NCBI GenBank assembly: GCA_943735955.1
Contig: OX030955.1
Location: 9,343,147 to 9,407,146, forward strand
Source of the DNA: Piscicola geometra
Lineage: Eukaryota > Annelida > Clitellata > Hirudinida > Piscicolidae
Direction: 5' to 3'
Length of the DNA stretch: 64,000 nucleotides
Within the stretch, counting starts at the first letter, position 1, and each line of letters starts with the position of its first letter. This document shows, piece after piece, positions 37,001 to 64,000 of this stretch. The position numbers were made by a program, and so were the translations under genes. The notes below the pieces were generated by a model. That model had not been told where the DNA came from, searched no databases, and saw nothing but the letters and a program-made list of their open reading frames with translations.

Positions 37001-40000
37001 TCATCAAGCACGCGTCAACCAATCCTAACCACTTTGAACCACTCTCAACTACTTCCCACTTCCTCCTAACCACCTTCTAATCCCCTTTTTAATCATTTTC
37101 AACAAAATCTCAACTTCTCCCAACTTGTTTCAACCCCTCCAAACACACCCAACTCTCAACATCCCAACATCCGAACCACATCTCAACCCCCCTCCCCTTT
37201 TAACTACCCAACCACATCCCAGACAAACCCGACAAACCAACCACCATCCCAACCATCCCACCCAACCAACCAACACCCCACCGAAGACCACCAACCACCA
37301 TCCCAACCAACCACCACCAACCACCCACCTAAGACCACAGGACAGGGCAGCGGTGCACGAAGCGATGGAGCAGCAGAGCATCTCGGTGGCGAAGGCGGGC
37401 ATGGTGTGTCGTCTGAACACCAGGAGCAGTGTCATCGCATGCACCAACCCCAAAGGAAAGTTTGACCCATGCCAGGTTCCTTTTGTGGTGAAGAAGAAGG
37501 GGGGAGGGGGTTGAGCACTTTTTTATTGTTTCAACTTTTTTCTCTTTACATTCACCCTACATCCATCCCTTCTCCTTTCCATCTCCTTCCGTTTTGACTC
37601 TCTCTCCCATTCCTAGCACACCCCATTCAGCCCTTTCCCACCTTCCACCCTTCTCCATTTCTCCAACCCTATTTTTTCCGCCAATCCCCACCAACCCCAT
37701 CCTCTTCCAAAACCCACCCGCAGTCGATCTCTCTCAACACGGCAATTGCCTCGCCTCTCTTGAGCAGGTTTGACGTCATCCTCGTCCTTCTCGACTCCCT
37801 CAACCCCTCCTGGGACCGCACCGTCTCCTCCTACATCCTCCACTCCAGTCTAGGTTCACTTTTCGTGTGTTTTTGTATGTGTTTTTTAAGGTTTTTTTGT
37901 GTGTGTTTTTAGGTTCTTTATGTTTTTCTCTTTATTGGTTTTTCGATTTATTGTTTTTAAGTTGGTATTTTGCAAGTTTTTTAGATCATATATCGAGTAT
38001 TTTGTAGAATAATTAGAGTAAAAAGATATTTTTATAATTAATAGATTCATTATCGTTCATCATCATTACTACTACCTTTTATCATCACCACCACCATCAT
38101 CATCATTACCACTACCTTTTATCATCACCACCACCATCATCATCATCACCACCACCATCAGCATCATCATCACTATCAGCCTCATCATCATCACCACCAC
38201 CATCATCATCATCGCCACCACCACCAGCATCATCATCAGGGGCACACAATAGGAAGCATTGGACACTGGAAAGGATAAGGGTGTATGTGAAGATGGCCAA
38301 GAACTTCAAGCCACTTCTCACTGACGATGCCACCAGGTGGTGGTGAAGATGATCGTGGTGGTGGTTGTGATGATGATAGTAGTGGTGGGGGGGGGGGGGG
38401 GTTACGTGGTTGATATTGGTCCTGGTTACGTGGTCAAAGGGGTGGAGGGTTATGTGCGTTAATGGTGGCAAGGGGTGATTTTATGAGGGGCTGACCGATT
38501 GTGGTAGTCGTTGATTAGAGTATTGATGATGATGATGATGATGATTAGAACATTTTTGAAGAAGGTGATGATGATGATTAATTCAATGCGGTTTTGTTCA
38601 AACTCATCATCATCACACCCATCCATCCATCCATCCACCCAGCCATCCATCCATCCATCCATCCATCCATCCATCCATCCATCCATTCATCCATCCATCC
38701 ATAACCAGCGTGTTGACAGCTTACTACAAGGAGCAGAGGAGGGGGGAGGGAGGCAAGGGTGGGGGTGGTGGAGTGAGGGCCACCATGCGTCTGCTGGAGA
38801 GTTCTGTGCGCCTGTCCCAGGGTGGGTGGAGTGTGGAAGGGGTGCGTGGAGTGTGGAAGGGGTGGGTGGAGTGTGGAAGGGCTTGGTGCTTGGAGTATTT
38901 TTTAAATCTTTCATTCTTTTTAACCTACTCACTACCTTCTAATTCCTTCTATTCTCCACCTTACCTTTCACCCACCTCCACCAACCACCTCCACCAACCA
39001 CCTCCACCAACCACCTCCACCAACCACCTCCACCAACCACTCCCACCAACCACCTCCATCAACCACCTCCACCACCCTTTCACCATCAACCCTTCATTCC
39101 CACCAACCACCTCCACAAATCCCTTCAAACCCCCCCACCAACCACCTCCACAACCCCCTTCAAACCCCCTCCACTCACCACCTCCACAACCCCCTTCAAA
39201 CCACCCCACTCACCACCCCTTCCACAGCGCATGCACGTCTCATGATGCGACGTCACGTGCTGGTCCAGGACGCCGTCATGGCTGCCCTCGTGATGCACGT
39301 GTCGTCGAATAATGACGTCAGTTGTTGTTGTTGTTGTTGTTGTTTTGTTGGTGTTGATATTGTTTTTTTTGTCATTATTATGATTGTTGTTAGTGATGTT
39401 GTTGTTGTTGTTATGATTGTTGTTGTTGTTGATGAGGATGACGATTTATTGCTATCTTTCCTCATAAAACAACAAAGTTAAGGGAAAAAGTATTTCTAGT
39501 TTTTCTTCGTCTGCAATAAAAATTATTTCAATATTATTCATGTTCATGCTGTACGCCGCGTTTATGATTTTCGTCGTCGCATTCGATTGCATTGCATTTG
39601 TTGAGTGCGCGGAGACCAAGCCATGCTCGCCTCCAAGCGATGACTTCCACTCGACCCACCTCACGGCAGTTCGACCACGCCTCGACCACCAGCAGCGCCC
39701 TACACAAGCAGTTCCCTGAGGATCCTGAGGTGGAGTACCGCAAAGAAGGTTGGTAGTGCTGATGATGATGATGGTGGTGGAGGTGATGATGATGGTGATG
39801 GTGGAGGTGATGATGATGGTGGTGGGTGGTGGTGATGGTGTTGATTGTGGTTGTAATGCCGTTATTATAGGTTTTTATGATGAGTTATAATTAATTTTAA
39901 TTTATCGTTAATTAAATAATCTCCAGCCGAGAGTCTCCTAACTAGGTTGGGATTGCATGAGGTGCTGCAGAGAGAGAGGGATGGATGGAAGAGGATGGAT

Positions 40001-41656
40001 GAGAAGGGGATGAGTAATTGCGGTGATGATGATGATCATCATCATTCTGGAAAAGGGAATTTTGTTCAAGATTGTAAAAGAAGAATTAAAATTGGAAATG
40101 AAAATGATGATAATGATGGTGAAAACAAAATAAATAAACTAATAAACAAAAACTATAATATTGATAGTAATGATAATAGGGTTAAAGCTGGTGGTGGTGA
40201 TGATAATGATGTTGGTGATGATGGTGCTGATGATGAAGGCGGCATGACCGGCATCAAAGGCAAGCCTTGTCATCTGGCAGCTCCTGATGACGATTTATTG
40301 ACGTTCATTGACGATGACATAAGTTCCGGGGATAAAATTACTAATAAAAAAATAAATAATAATATCAATAAAAAAAATCATAATAATAATATCAACAATA
40401 AAAATAATAGGACGCAAACTGACAAAAAGAAAAATAAAAGAAAGTTTTTATCTGAAGCCGGTTATGCAGATGATAATGATGCCTATTTTGGAGATGATAA
40501 TGATGCTTCGATCACTGGTGGCTCTGTCGGTAAGCGCGCCAAAAATGAAATGGAAAACAAGAATAATAATTTATGGAATAATAAAAACAATAATAATATG
40601 AATACGGAAAAGAATAAAAATAAATATGAGAATAAAACACAAATAAATAATACTAATAATAATGATCAAATTATTAATAATAATAATATTATTAATAATA
40701 ATCAAATTAATAATAATAATCAAATTAATAATAATAATCAAATTAATAATAATAATCAAATTAATAATAATAATCAAATTAATAATAATAATCAAATTAA
40801 TAATAATAATCAGATAAATAATAGTAATAATGACAATAACTTGTCTTCAATAAAGAAGAGACTATCGGCATTCGCATACACTCCATTAGATGAGACTGCA
40901 GCTGATCTGAAGGAGGTGGATAAGAAGAATGATGATGATCCCAATAATAAGTATAATAATAATAAAAAAAATAATAATCAAAGTAAAAGCAATAATGATG
41001 ATAATAATAATAATTCTACTACTACTACTAAGAATAATAAATCTGATAAGAATAAAAATAAAATTGATGATAATAATAATAATGCCACCAACAACAATAC
41101 TAGCGATACTTATAAATCAATCAATAACAAAGACAAAAAAATTAACAAAGATAAAAATAAAGCAGGCGATAATGCACCTAAGTACGTCAGAGATTGCCTG
41201 GCTGACGAAGGCTCAAGTGACCTCGAGAGCAGACGCCCGTTCAAAGTACGCCATTTGTTTGTCAGTTTCGTGAATCGTGTCATCATCATTATCATCATCA
41301 TCGTCGTCGTCATTGTTATCATCATCATCATCGTCGTTGTCGTTATCACCATGTTTTTAAAAAGATATTCTGTAGCTTCAAGGGTAATTGAACTTTGAAA
41401 CTATTATAATAATGGCATAATAAATCAATATAATAATAAAAATAAAAATAAAAAATAATAATAACCCAAGGTACCCACTGAGATTTTTATTTTTTTAAAA
41501 ATTTCATTTCTTTATGTTATTTAGTATTTAAGTTTTCGATTTTTGTTTTTCAAACTATTTATTATTTGATTAATTTAATTTAATTTTTTCATTTCATTCA
41601 ACGAAACGCCTCAGTTTCTTGCATTGGCGTTATATTAAATAAAAAGAACTATAATC

Positions 41657-41709
<53 letters not shown>

Positions 41710-42093
41710 CACCATCATCATCACCATCATCATCACCATCATCATAGAAGTGCGGTCCAGTTGCATGGCACCACCACGCAGGTGAACGGTGACGACGACG
41801 TGCTGATGCTGGATGATGAGGACTTTGACCCATTCAACTCCGTTGTTGATACAAACAACACAAATAAGAAGAATAAAAATAATAACAGCAACAACATGAA
41901 TAAAAATAATAACAGAAACAACAAGAAAAATAATAATAATAATACGAATAGCAATAATAATTATAATAAGGAAAACTTAAAGGCTTCTAAGAGAGCGGGA
42001 GATTTATTGGCAGACGCAGACGATATCCTGGACTTCGATGTTGGTGACGTAGGATTTTTCCCGCTAAAAAGCCAGACAGCTCTGAAGCGCTGA
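30893..42093 (+). CDS. MCM9: DNA helicase MCM9, 22 exons
   Basis: MCM9 pairs with MCM8 as a helicase for homologous recombination and mismatch repair in the nucleus. Exons: 30893-30932, 31062-31158, 31291-31441, 31645-31756, 31981-32069, 32602-32695, 33012-33072, 33270-33362, 33630-33714, 34047-34088, 34313-34459, 35958-36021, 36391-36500, 36775-36860, 37334-37475, 37724-37847 (or 37853), 38240-38336, 38709-38821, 39228-39298, 39670-39748, 39927-41245, 41761-42093. Phases close to about 1182 codons; human MCM9 has 1143. Order: N-terminal OB/zinc region, AAA+ core, long tail. Exon 1, the exon 16 donor and the exon 19-20 and 21-22 junctions are the least certain. It is convergent with TMEM53. 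Confidence 0.96.
32085..32600 (+). repeat. (CAT)n array before MCM9 exon 6 acceptor
   Basis: About 515 bp of CATCATCATC with CATCTC, CATCGC and CACCAC interruptions, running from just after the exon 5 donor to the CACCCACAG acceptor of exon 6. Open frames of poly-Ser, poly-His and poly-Asp are artefacts. Confidence 0.93.
32696..33011 (+). repeat. MCM9 intron 6: G-rich donor side, CATC-rich acceptor side
   Basis: Begins GTGGTTGTGGAGGGAGAGTG with G runs to about 32920 and ends in CATCATCATTATCATCATC then the CCAG acceptor at 33008-33011. Confidence 0.85.
33715..33900 (+). repeat. GGTTGTGGAGAGGGTGTGGTGG minisatellite after MCM9 exon 9 donor
   Basis: Five to six copies of a unit containing GGTTGTGGAGAGGGTGTGGT start at the donor of exon 9. 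The acceptor side of this intron has no clear C-rich partner. Confidence 0.85.
34150..34215 (-). mobile_element. Solo end of the TIR family
   Basis: GGTTTTGAAGCTCGTTCGGG then TTTACGCCACGTCAATAATA matches the inverted end at 27345-27407. It lies in MCM9 intron 10, with no long-form body nearby. Confidence 0.65.
34313..38336 (+). CDS. MCM9: MCM9 exons 11-17: AAA+ ATPase core
   Basis: Walker A is GDPGTGKSQ, split by intron 12 inside the glycine after GDP. ATPase pre-sensor segments [20 protein letters not shown] and [15 protein letters not shown] follow; Walker B is VCCIDEFS; sensor-type [20 protein letters not shown] and [11 protein letters not shown]; and the arginine-finger [15 protein letters not shown]. 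All catalytic residues are present, so an active ATPase is expected. Confidence 0.96.
34460..34610 (+). repeat. GGTGGGTG minisatellite after MCM9 exon 11 donor
   Basis: GTGGGTGGGTGTGTGAGTGT-like units start at the donor GTGGGT and continue about 140 nt. Confidence 0.88.
34740..35957 (+). repeat. ACCACA/ACACCAAACC array before MCM9 exon 12 acceptor
   Basis: About 1.2 kb of CCACAACCACACCAAACCAC and CCACAACTACCA units, purely A/C with occasional T on the plus strand, ending at the ACTACAG acceptor of exon 12. The same motif in sense orientation fills TMEM53 intron 4. Confidence 0.93.
36501..36774 (+). repeat. MCM9 intron 13: GGTGTGGGTGG donor side, CATCATCACC acceptor side
   Basis: The 274-nt intron starts GTGGTCTGTGCATGCATGGC and continues GGTGTGGGTGGTGTGGTGG; its last 100 nt are CATCATCACCACCACCACC/CATCATCATG up to GGCAG. 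Confidence 0.85.
36985..37333 (+). repeat. CCAACC/CTTCCC-rich tract before MCM9 exon 15 acceptor
   Basis: CCAACCAACCACCATCCC-like, strongly C/A/T-rich, without a strict period. The acceptor that keeps frame is CACCTAAG at 37326-37333, not the later CCACAG. Confidence 0.75.
38055..38402 (+). repeat. CAT/CACC repeat before MCM9 exon 17 acceptor; GGTGGT/G run after its donor
   Basis: CATCATCACCACCACCATCA repeats at 38055-38239 lead to exon 17 (38240-38336). After the donor come GTGGTGGTGAAGATGATCGTGG and a G run at 38387-38401. Confidence 0.88.
38592..38704 (+). repeat. (CATC)n before MCM9 exon 18 acceptor
   Basis: CATCCATCCATC array with CACCCAGC and ATTC interruptions, ending at the ATAACCAG acceptor of exon 18. 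Confidence 0.92.
38709..42093 (+). CDS. MCM9: MCM9 exons 18-22: lid region and Asn-rich C-terminal tail
   Basis: Exons 18-19 give [29 protein letters not shown] and [14 protein letters not shown], the MCM lid. Exon 20 has [18 protein letters not shown]; exon 21 starts [20 protein letters not shown] and becomes a 1.3-kb low-complexity tail rich in Asn, Asp and Lys. Within the tail, [14 protein letters not shown] resembles the F-x-F-TP motif of vertebrate MCM9 tails. Exon 22 is acidic ([15 protein letters not shown]), Asn-rich, and ends [14 protein letters not shown]...KR. Confidence 0.88.
38822..39227 (+). repeat. MCM9 intron 18: GGTGGGTGGAGTGTGG donor side, CCACCAACCACCTCC acceptor side
   Basis: Three copies of GGTGGGTGGAGTGTGGAAGG (38822-38885) follow the donor; about 270 nt of CCACCTCCACCAACCACC units precede the acceptor TTCCACAG. 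The two arrays are near-perfect complements. Confidence 0.92.
39312..39440 (+). repeat. GTTGTT-rich tract in MCM9 intron 19
   Basis: GTTGTTGTTG runs near the donor side of intron 19. Confidence 0.85.
39548..39602 (-). mobile_element. Diverged solo end of the TIR family
   Basis: GCTGTACGCCGCGTTTATGA then TTTTCGTCGTCGCATTCGAT resembles the 34150 copy (TTTACGCCACGTCAATAATA then TTCGTCGTTGTGTTG). It lies in MCM9 intron 19 and is weaker than the other copies. Confidence 0.45.
39749..39860 (+). repeat. GATGATGGTGGTGGAGG tract after MCM9 exon 20 donor
   Basis: GTTGGTAGTGCTGATGATGA continues into GGTGGTGGAGGTGATGATG repeats for 110 nt. Confidence 0.85.
40660..40818 (+). repeat. Coding 18-bp minisatellite in MCM9 exon 21 (Ile-Asn4-Gln)
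   Basis: Eight or so in-frame copies of a unit encoding INNNNQ, flanked by other Asn-rich sequence. It keeps the MCM9 frame open. Confidence 0.9.
41650..41746 (+). repeat. CATCATCACC array before MCM9 exon 22
   Basis: CATCATCATCACCATCATC repeats near the acceptor side of intron 21. The phase-keeping acceptor is GCGGTCCAG at 41752-41760. Confidence 0.9.
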
Positions 42094-42874
42094 GTTTTTA
42101 TTTTTATAAATACATTTTATGAAGTTTTTTTTAAAATAATAATTACATTTTGCAAAGCGCCGAGATTTTAGTTTTGTAAATACATTTTAAGAAGTCTTTC
42201 CGTTAAAGATTTTTTATTCATCTTCTAAACGGTTGATTGAGGAAAAAATATTTGAAATGATGCTTATAGGGGATAAGTTTGAAGGAGAGAGAATAATAGA
42301 AGATTCAGTTCGATAGAAAATTAAATGATATAAACGGGGCTTTAAAAATTATAAATGGCATGAAGTCGAAAATTAAGTGCTGCGAAGATGTGTAGATGTT
42401 AATGAAAATGCCAACGAGTCAGAAAAAAACTTAAATAAAAACTATTTTAAAAATGCCCAATAGAAGCCGACTGACAACTGAACTTGGCACTACAACATCA
42501 CTGAAATCACAAACAACTCAACAATCATCATCGCAAGAACAATATATGAACTAGAATGTTAGCAATCTCACTAGAGGCCTCAAGGACCCTGGACCGATGC
42601 CACTTGAAGGAAGATTCTACGTGTACTTCACCACTACTTCACTGCCTAATCAAATAATGGCTTCATTTACATGTGTTATAAAGTATAAATTCTAAGGTCC
42701 ACTGTATTTGTTATACTATAATTTATACTATAAAGTAAAACGTATACAGTCTACTGTATATGCTACACAGTACAACTTATACAGTGTAACACATTGAAGG
42801 AGGAGATGGGGTAATCAGTCAGTGAATGTTACACCTTAAGTAACCACCACGGGACTCGACGGCAACTACAGCTA
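42094..42874. other. Convergent 3' region between MCM9 and TMEM53
   Basis: 781 bp separate the two stop codons. An AATAAA at 42434-42439 could end MCM9. No further exon is recognised. Confidence 0.55.
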
Positions 42875-43043
42875 CTACTTCTTGAGCGCTGTTGCTTTCT
42901 TCCTACCCATCAGCTGCTGATCTTGCTGCTGCTGTAGCCTTCTCTTCTTTGGCATCTCCCCCTCACCCACCTCCATCAACACCTCAATGGGTTTGCTTTC
43001 ACCGTCACCACTGCTACCGCCTTCCTTAATGTCGGTTTTGAAT
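42875..43043 (-). CDS. TMEM53: TMEM53 last exon: charged C-terminal extension with NLS-like run
   Basis: The exon reads FKTDIKEGGSSGDGESKPIE onward, then EMPKKRRLQQQQDQQLMGRK and ends ATALKK. It joins exon 4 in phase (TAC AG then A) across an 800-nt intron. PKKRRL looks like a nuclear localisation signal. If the intron were retained, exon 4 would run on for only about ten codons (FLFLVFTIL) to a stop near 43813. Confidence 0.75.
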
Positions 43044-45230
43044 CTGTGGTGTGGTTGGTTGTGGTGTGGTTGGTTTGTGGTGTGGATGGTTTATGGTGTG
43101 GTTGTGGTATGGTTGGTTTGTGGTGTGGTTGGTTTGTGGTGTGGTTGGTTTGCGGCATGGTTGGTCTGTGCTGTGGTTTTGGTGTGTGATTAGTTTGTGG
43201 TTGGTTGTGGTGTGGTGTGGTTGTGGTGTGGTTGGTTGTGGTGTGGTTGGTTGTGGGGTGGTTGGTTGTGGGGTGGTTGGTTTATGGTGTGGTTGTGGTG
43301 TGTGGTTGGTTTGTGGTGTGGTTGGTTGTGGTGTGGTTGTGGTATGGTTGGTTTGTGGTGTGGTTGGTTTGTGGTGTGGTTGGTTGTGGTGTGGTTGGTT
43401 GTGGTGTGGTTGGTTTGTGGTATGTGGTGTGGATGGTTGTGGTGTGGTTGTGGTGTGGTTGGTTTGTGGTGTGGTTGGTTTGTGGCGTGGTTGGTTTGTG
43501 GTGTGGTTGTGGTGTGTGGTTAGTTTGTGGTTGGTTGTGGTGTGGTTGGTTTGTGCTGTGGATGGTTGTGGTGTGGTTGGTTTGTGCTGTGGATGGTTGT
43601 GGTGTGGTTGGTTTGTGGTGTGTGGCTGGTTGGGGTGTGGTTGGTTTGTGGTGTGGTTGGTTTGTGGTGTGGTTGTGGCTGGTTGTCGTGTGGTTGGTTT
43701 GTGGGTGTATTGGTGGTAGTGGTGGCTATGCTGAATAAAAAAAAACCATATGAACGTTAACCAGAAACAAAAACGCTATTTTGTTACAGTGATAAGAAAA
43801 ATGAAATAAAACCTACAAAATCGTAAAAACTAGAAAAAGAAACCTGTATGGAGAGTCATCGTCTGTGTTTCTCAATCCCCCGTCACAGGGGGTTTTGGAG
43901 GCGCCCATCTGCTCTTCTGCCCCCACCCTGGGCGCTTGGATGAAGCCGAGGGAGAGGAGGAAGGTGTTGAGGTAGCGGGTGTACTCCTCGGGGTCACTCT
44001 TGTAGTGTCCCACGTGTTCCGAGGTGTCCCAGCATCTGGTTTGATTGGTGTGGTTGGTTGATGATGACAGGGTGGGTGGTGGGAATGTAATAAAGTATGG
44101 ATGAGATTGGGATAGTGTAATAGAGTTGAGTTATGACTTTTTTATAGGCATGTGAATAAAAAGAATCAAAGAAATGTTGAGAATGATGCGAATAGTGTTA
44201 AGCACACACACACACACAAACACACACACCTCTGCATCACAGGCACTCCCTTGCTCCTCCACGAGGCGATGGCGGCCTCGATGGGTCCGGCTGCTCCGAT
44301 TGTGTCCGCCTTGGAGTAGAGCATGAGTGAGGGCACAAGCAGAGGGTTCGAGTGGAAGAGGTCAGAGGCTTTTGCGTACACGTCGAACACTTGCTTCCTT
44401 GTGAGGTTTATGTATGCCTGGATGGCGAGGCGAGTGACTTCCCTCCGGATGGGGTCGTTGATGTACATGGCGGTACTCACTCCCTCCGACACGCCGTACA
44501 TGTCCACCACGCTGTCGAAGATCTGGCCCTTGATCTGCCTCATCACCTGCTTGCAATCCTCGTCGTCAGAGCGGATCAGCGACTTCAAGAGCTCCGTGTG
44601 CACGAATCCTCCGACTGAAAAGCCGTGCACAATGTAGGGCCGTTCCAGATGCGACGTCACAAACTTTTGCAGGTTGACCACTGTGCCTTTGACTGACTGC
44701 GGCCACAGCACCTCACCCACCTTCACCTTCACGCGCAGTACGTCGAAACCATAATCTGCGCATTAATGTATTTTGTTAAAAATTGCGGAATTTATATTTG
44801 CAGAATAAATATAAGTTGCAATTTTAAAACCCACCATTATAAATGTCGGAGAACTTTTTGAGAAATTTATCTTGCGACCTGAGCCAGCCATACAGCAAAA
44901 CAATAGGCTTTTTGGAAGGGTCGATTGGCGGTTTGTCGAGGTTGTGGTCTTTGTTGTAGGAAGCGAGCACCGTTTTGTCTGGAGTGTATGTACTGTTCGA
45001 GGTGATGAAGGTCATATTGTTTGACAACTTGAGGTGGTCACTGCGTTTCGAGTAAGCCCTCACGCTCCATCCCTGCTGGTTAATCGTGACTAAATTTAAA
45101 TAAAATAATACTGAGCCTATGCATAAAATTAAAATGCATTTTGAGGATTTATTTATGCAAAAAGAACTACCGATTTTGTTTTTGAAACGTTGAGTAAAAC
45201 AACGTAGATGGATTTTTTGAAGGCGTCCAT
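42875..45230 (-). CDS. TMEM53: TMEM53 / DUF829 alpha-beta-hydrolase-like protein, five exons
   Basis: TMEM53 proteins are nuclear-envelope DUF829 proteins with a hydrolase-like fold. Exons: 45230-45171, 45075-44835, 44755-44230, 44035-43844, 43043-42875 (stop 42875-42877); phases close to 395 codons plus stop. Core landmarks: KPIVLLYGWLRSQDKFLKKF (the family's VVILLGWGGCKDKNLAKY), YIVHGFSVGGF (nucleophile-elbow-like GxSxG), GQIFDSVVDMYG, PSLMLYSKADTIG and TSEHVGHYKSDPEEYTRYL. Human TMEM53 has 277 residues; this one is longer, mostly through a C-terminal extension. The start exon (MDAFKKSIYVVLLNVSKTKS) needs the acceptor at AACCAG, 45076; an alternative acceptor at 45090 breaks the frame. It is head-to-head with PLCB4. 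Confidence 0.9.
43046..43720 (-). repeat. GGTTTGTGGTGTGGTTGG array in TMEM53 intron 4
   Basis: About 675 bp of GTGGTGTGGTTGGTTT units on the plus strand. On the sense strand it is AACCAACCACACCACAAACC, ending at the acceptor of the last exon. It is the same sense-strand motif as in MCM9 intron 11. Confidence 0.93.
44198..44229 (-). repeat. Short CA repeat, GT-rich donor side of TMEM53 intron 3
   Basis: Sense strand begins GTGTGTGTGTTTGTGTGTGT; the acceptor side of this 194-nt intron (44036-44100) reads CCACCACCCACCCTGTCATC on the sense strand. Confidence 0.85.
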
Positions 45231-46097
45231 GGCTATGGTGTCAGAATGTTTTCAGAAAGAATTGTCGAACCATGCCAATTATAGGCATATATAAGCCAGC
45301 TGATCAGCGCGTGTTTAAAGCGTGAAAGGGTTGTGCATTTCATGATGAAATATCAATTTGATTTACTTCAAAGTAGTTTTAAAAAATTACTAAATTCAAT
45401 AAAATATCTCATTTTAAATACTTATTTAACCAAAAAAAATGTTCAAATTTGAGTTATTAAGAAGTTTATTTAAAATATTTTATTTTGTATTTTGAAATTA
45501 AAATATAATTTCATGGACAAAAACAACACTTTTTTATATAATTTTTTAAATTTAAGTTATTTATTTGTTCGAGATGCTCATTTTATGTCTTTTAAAATTT
45601 ACTTTTAAAACTACCTTAAGAACTCAAAGAAAAATAGTATAAAATTAGCATAATTTATACATGATTCCAGATGTGTAATTCTATTTTCACTTAAAGAGAA
45701 CATATATATAGTGATAAGAAGATCCAAATGAGTGGATAAAGTGTTTGAACCGGGCATGATCCCGTAGTAAACACCAAGGAAGGTGCTTAGAAAAGAGTAG
45801 TTTTTGCACCAACTACTTTTCAAATTTATTTTTTAAGAAACTATCATAAAAATGTACAGGACAAATGTATCTTCACCATATTTTTCAGTTATCCTCTAAA
45901 AATTCCAAGAATAAAACATAAAAATAATTTTTCTTATAAATACAATTTTCAGTCTGATACTACCAGTTCTTTATTGCTAGAATTGAAGAACAATTATGCA
46001 AAGTTAATCTGGTTTTAAAACTACTCATCTGGTAGTGTCATTTACTCTTTCGCAGACTATTTAAGAAAAGCATAGATTATTGACAACTACTTCTACA
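45231..46097. promoter_or_regulatory. Head-to-head intergenic region, TMEM53 / PLCB4
   Basis: 867 bp between opposed start codons. A TATA-like TATATAA lies at 45288-45294 (TTATATA on the minus strand), 58-64 nt upstream of the TMEM53 ATG. The rest is AT-rich without recognised sites. Confidence 0.35.

Positions 46098-64000
<17,903 letters not shown>

Noticed and set aside
40571..40795. Minus-strand Ile/Leu/Asn hydrophobic frame
   Set aside because: Antisense shadow of the Asn-rich coding repeat in MCM9 exon 21.
45171..45230. Joining the TMEM53 first exon to the acceptor at 45090
   Set aside because: That junction gives an in-frame stop after nine codons; the AACCAG acceptor at 45076 keeps the frame.

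Overview
This window is genomic DNA of an invertebrate animal. Seven intron-rich, conserved metazoan genes sit in AT-rich sequence that is unusually loaded with simple repeats, minisatellites and old transposons. Exons are GC-richer than their surroundings and use GT-AG introns. The lineage cannot be fixed from sequence alone; a spiralian such as an annelid is a guess.

Layout, with strands strictly alternating: (1) stomatin, + strand, 1996-6701, first exon(s) not found; (2) mitochondrial Rho GTPase Miro/RHOT1, - strand, 21459-10315, 19 exons in one continuous frame (613 codons plus stop); (3) BTG/Tob antiproliferative protein, + strand, 24670-25107; (4) a POMGNT1-like type II membrane protein with an ILEI/PANDER domain and a degenerate glycosyltransferase domain, - strand, 30276-25856; (5) MCM9 helicase, + strand, 30893-42093, 22 exons (about 1182 codons); (6) a TMEM53/DUF829 protein, - strand, 45230-42875; (7) the 5' part of phospholipase C beta (PLCB4/norpA type), + strand, from 46098 past the window end. 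All exon models were built by eye by matching translated segments to known families and checking that splice phases close. The genes belong to unrelated pathways (mitochondrial transport, helicase-dependent repair, lipid signalling and so on); there is no operon-like logic.

Mobile elements: a hAT transposon with an 8-bp target duplication sits just upstream of the last-but-one Miro acceptor and carries a nested tRNA-derived SINE; a second SINE copy and a hAT-type MITE with its own 8-bp duplication lie in PLCB4 intron 1; a decayed LINE reverse transcriptase lies between Miro and BTG; a terminal-inverted-repeat family occurs at five intronic sites.

The most striking pattern is in the introns. 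In many introns of the genes on both strands, the end next to the 5' splice site is G/GT-rich repeat (GGTGG, GGATGG, GTGT) and the end next to the 3' splice site is C/CA-rich repeat (CCACC, CACACA, CATCAT), always relative to the gene's own sense strand. The two ends could pair in pre-mRNA and bring the splice sites together. One Miro intron goes further, with separate minisatellites that look copied from its own donor and acceptor regions.
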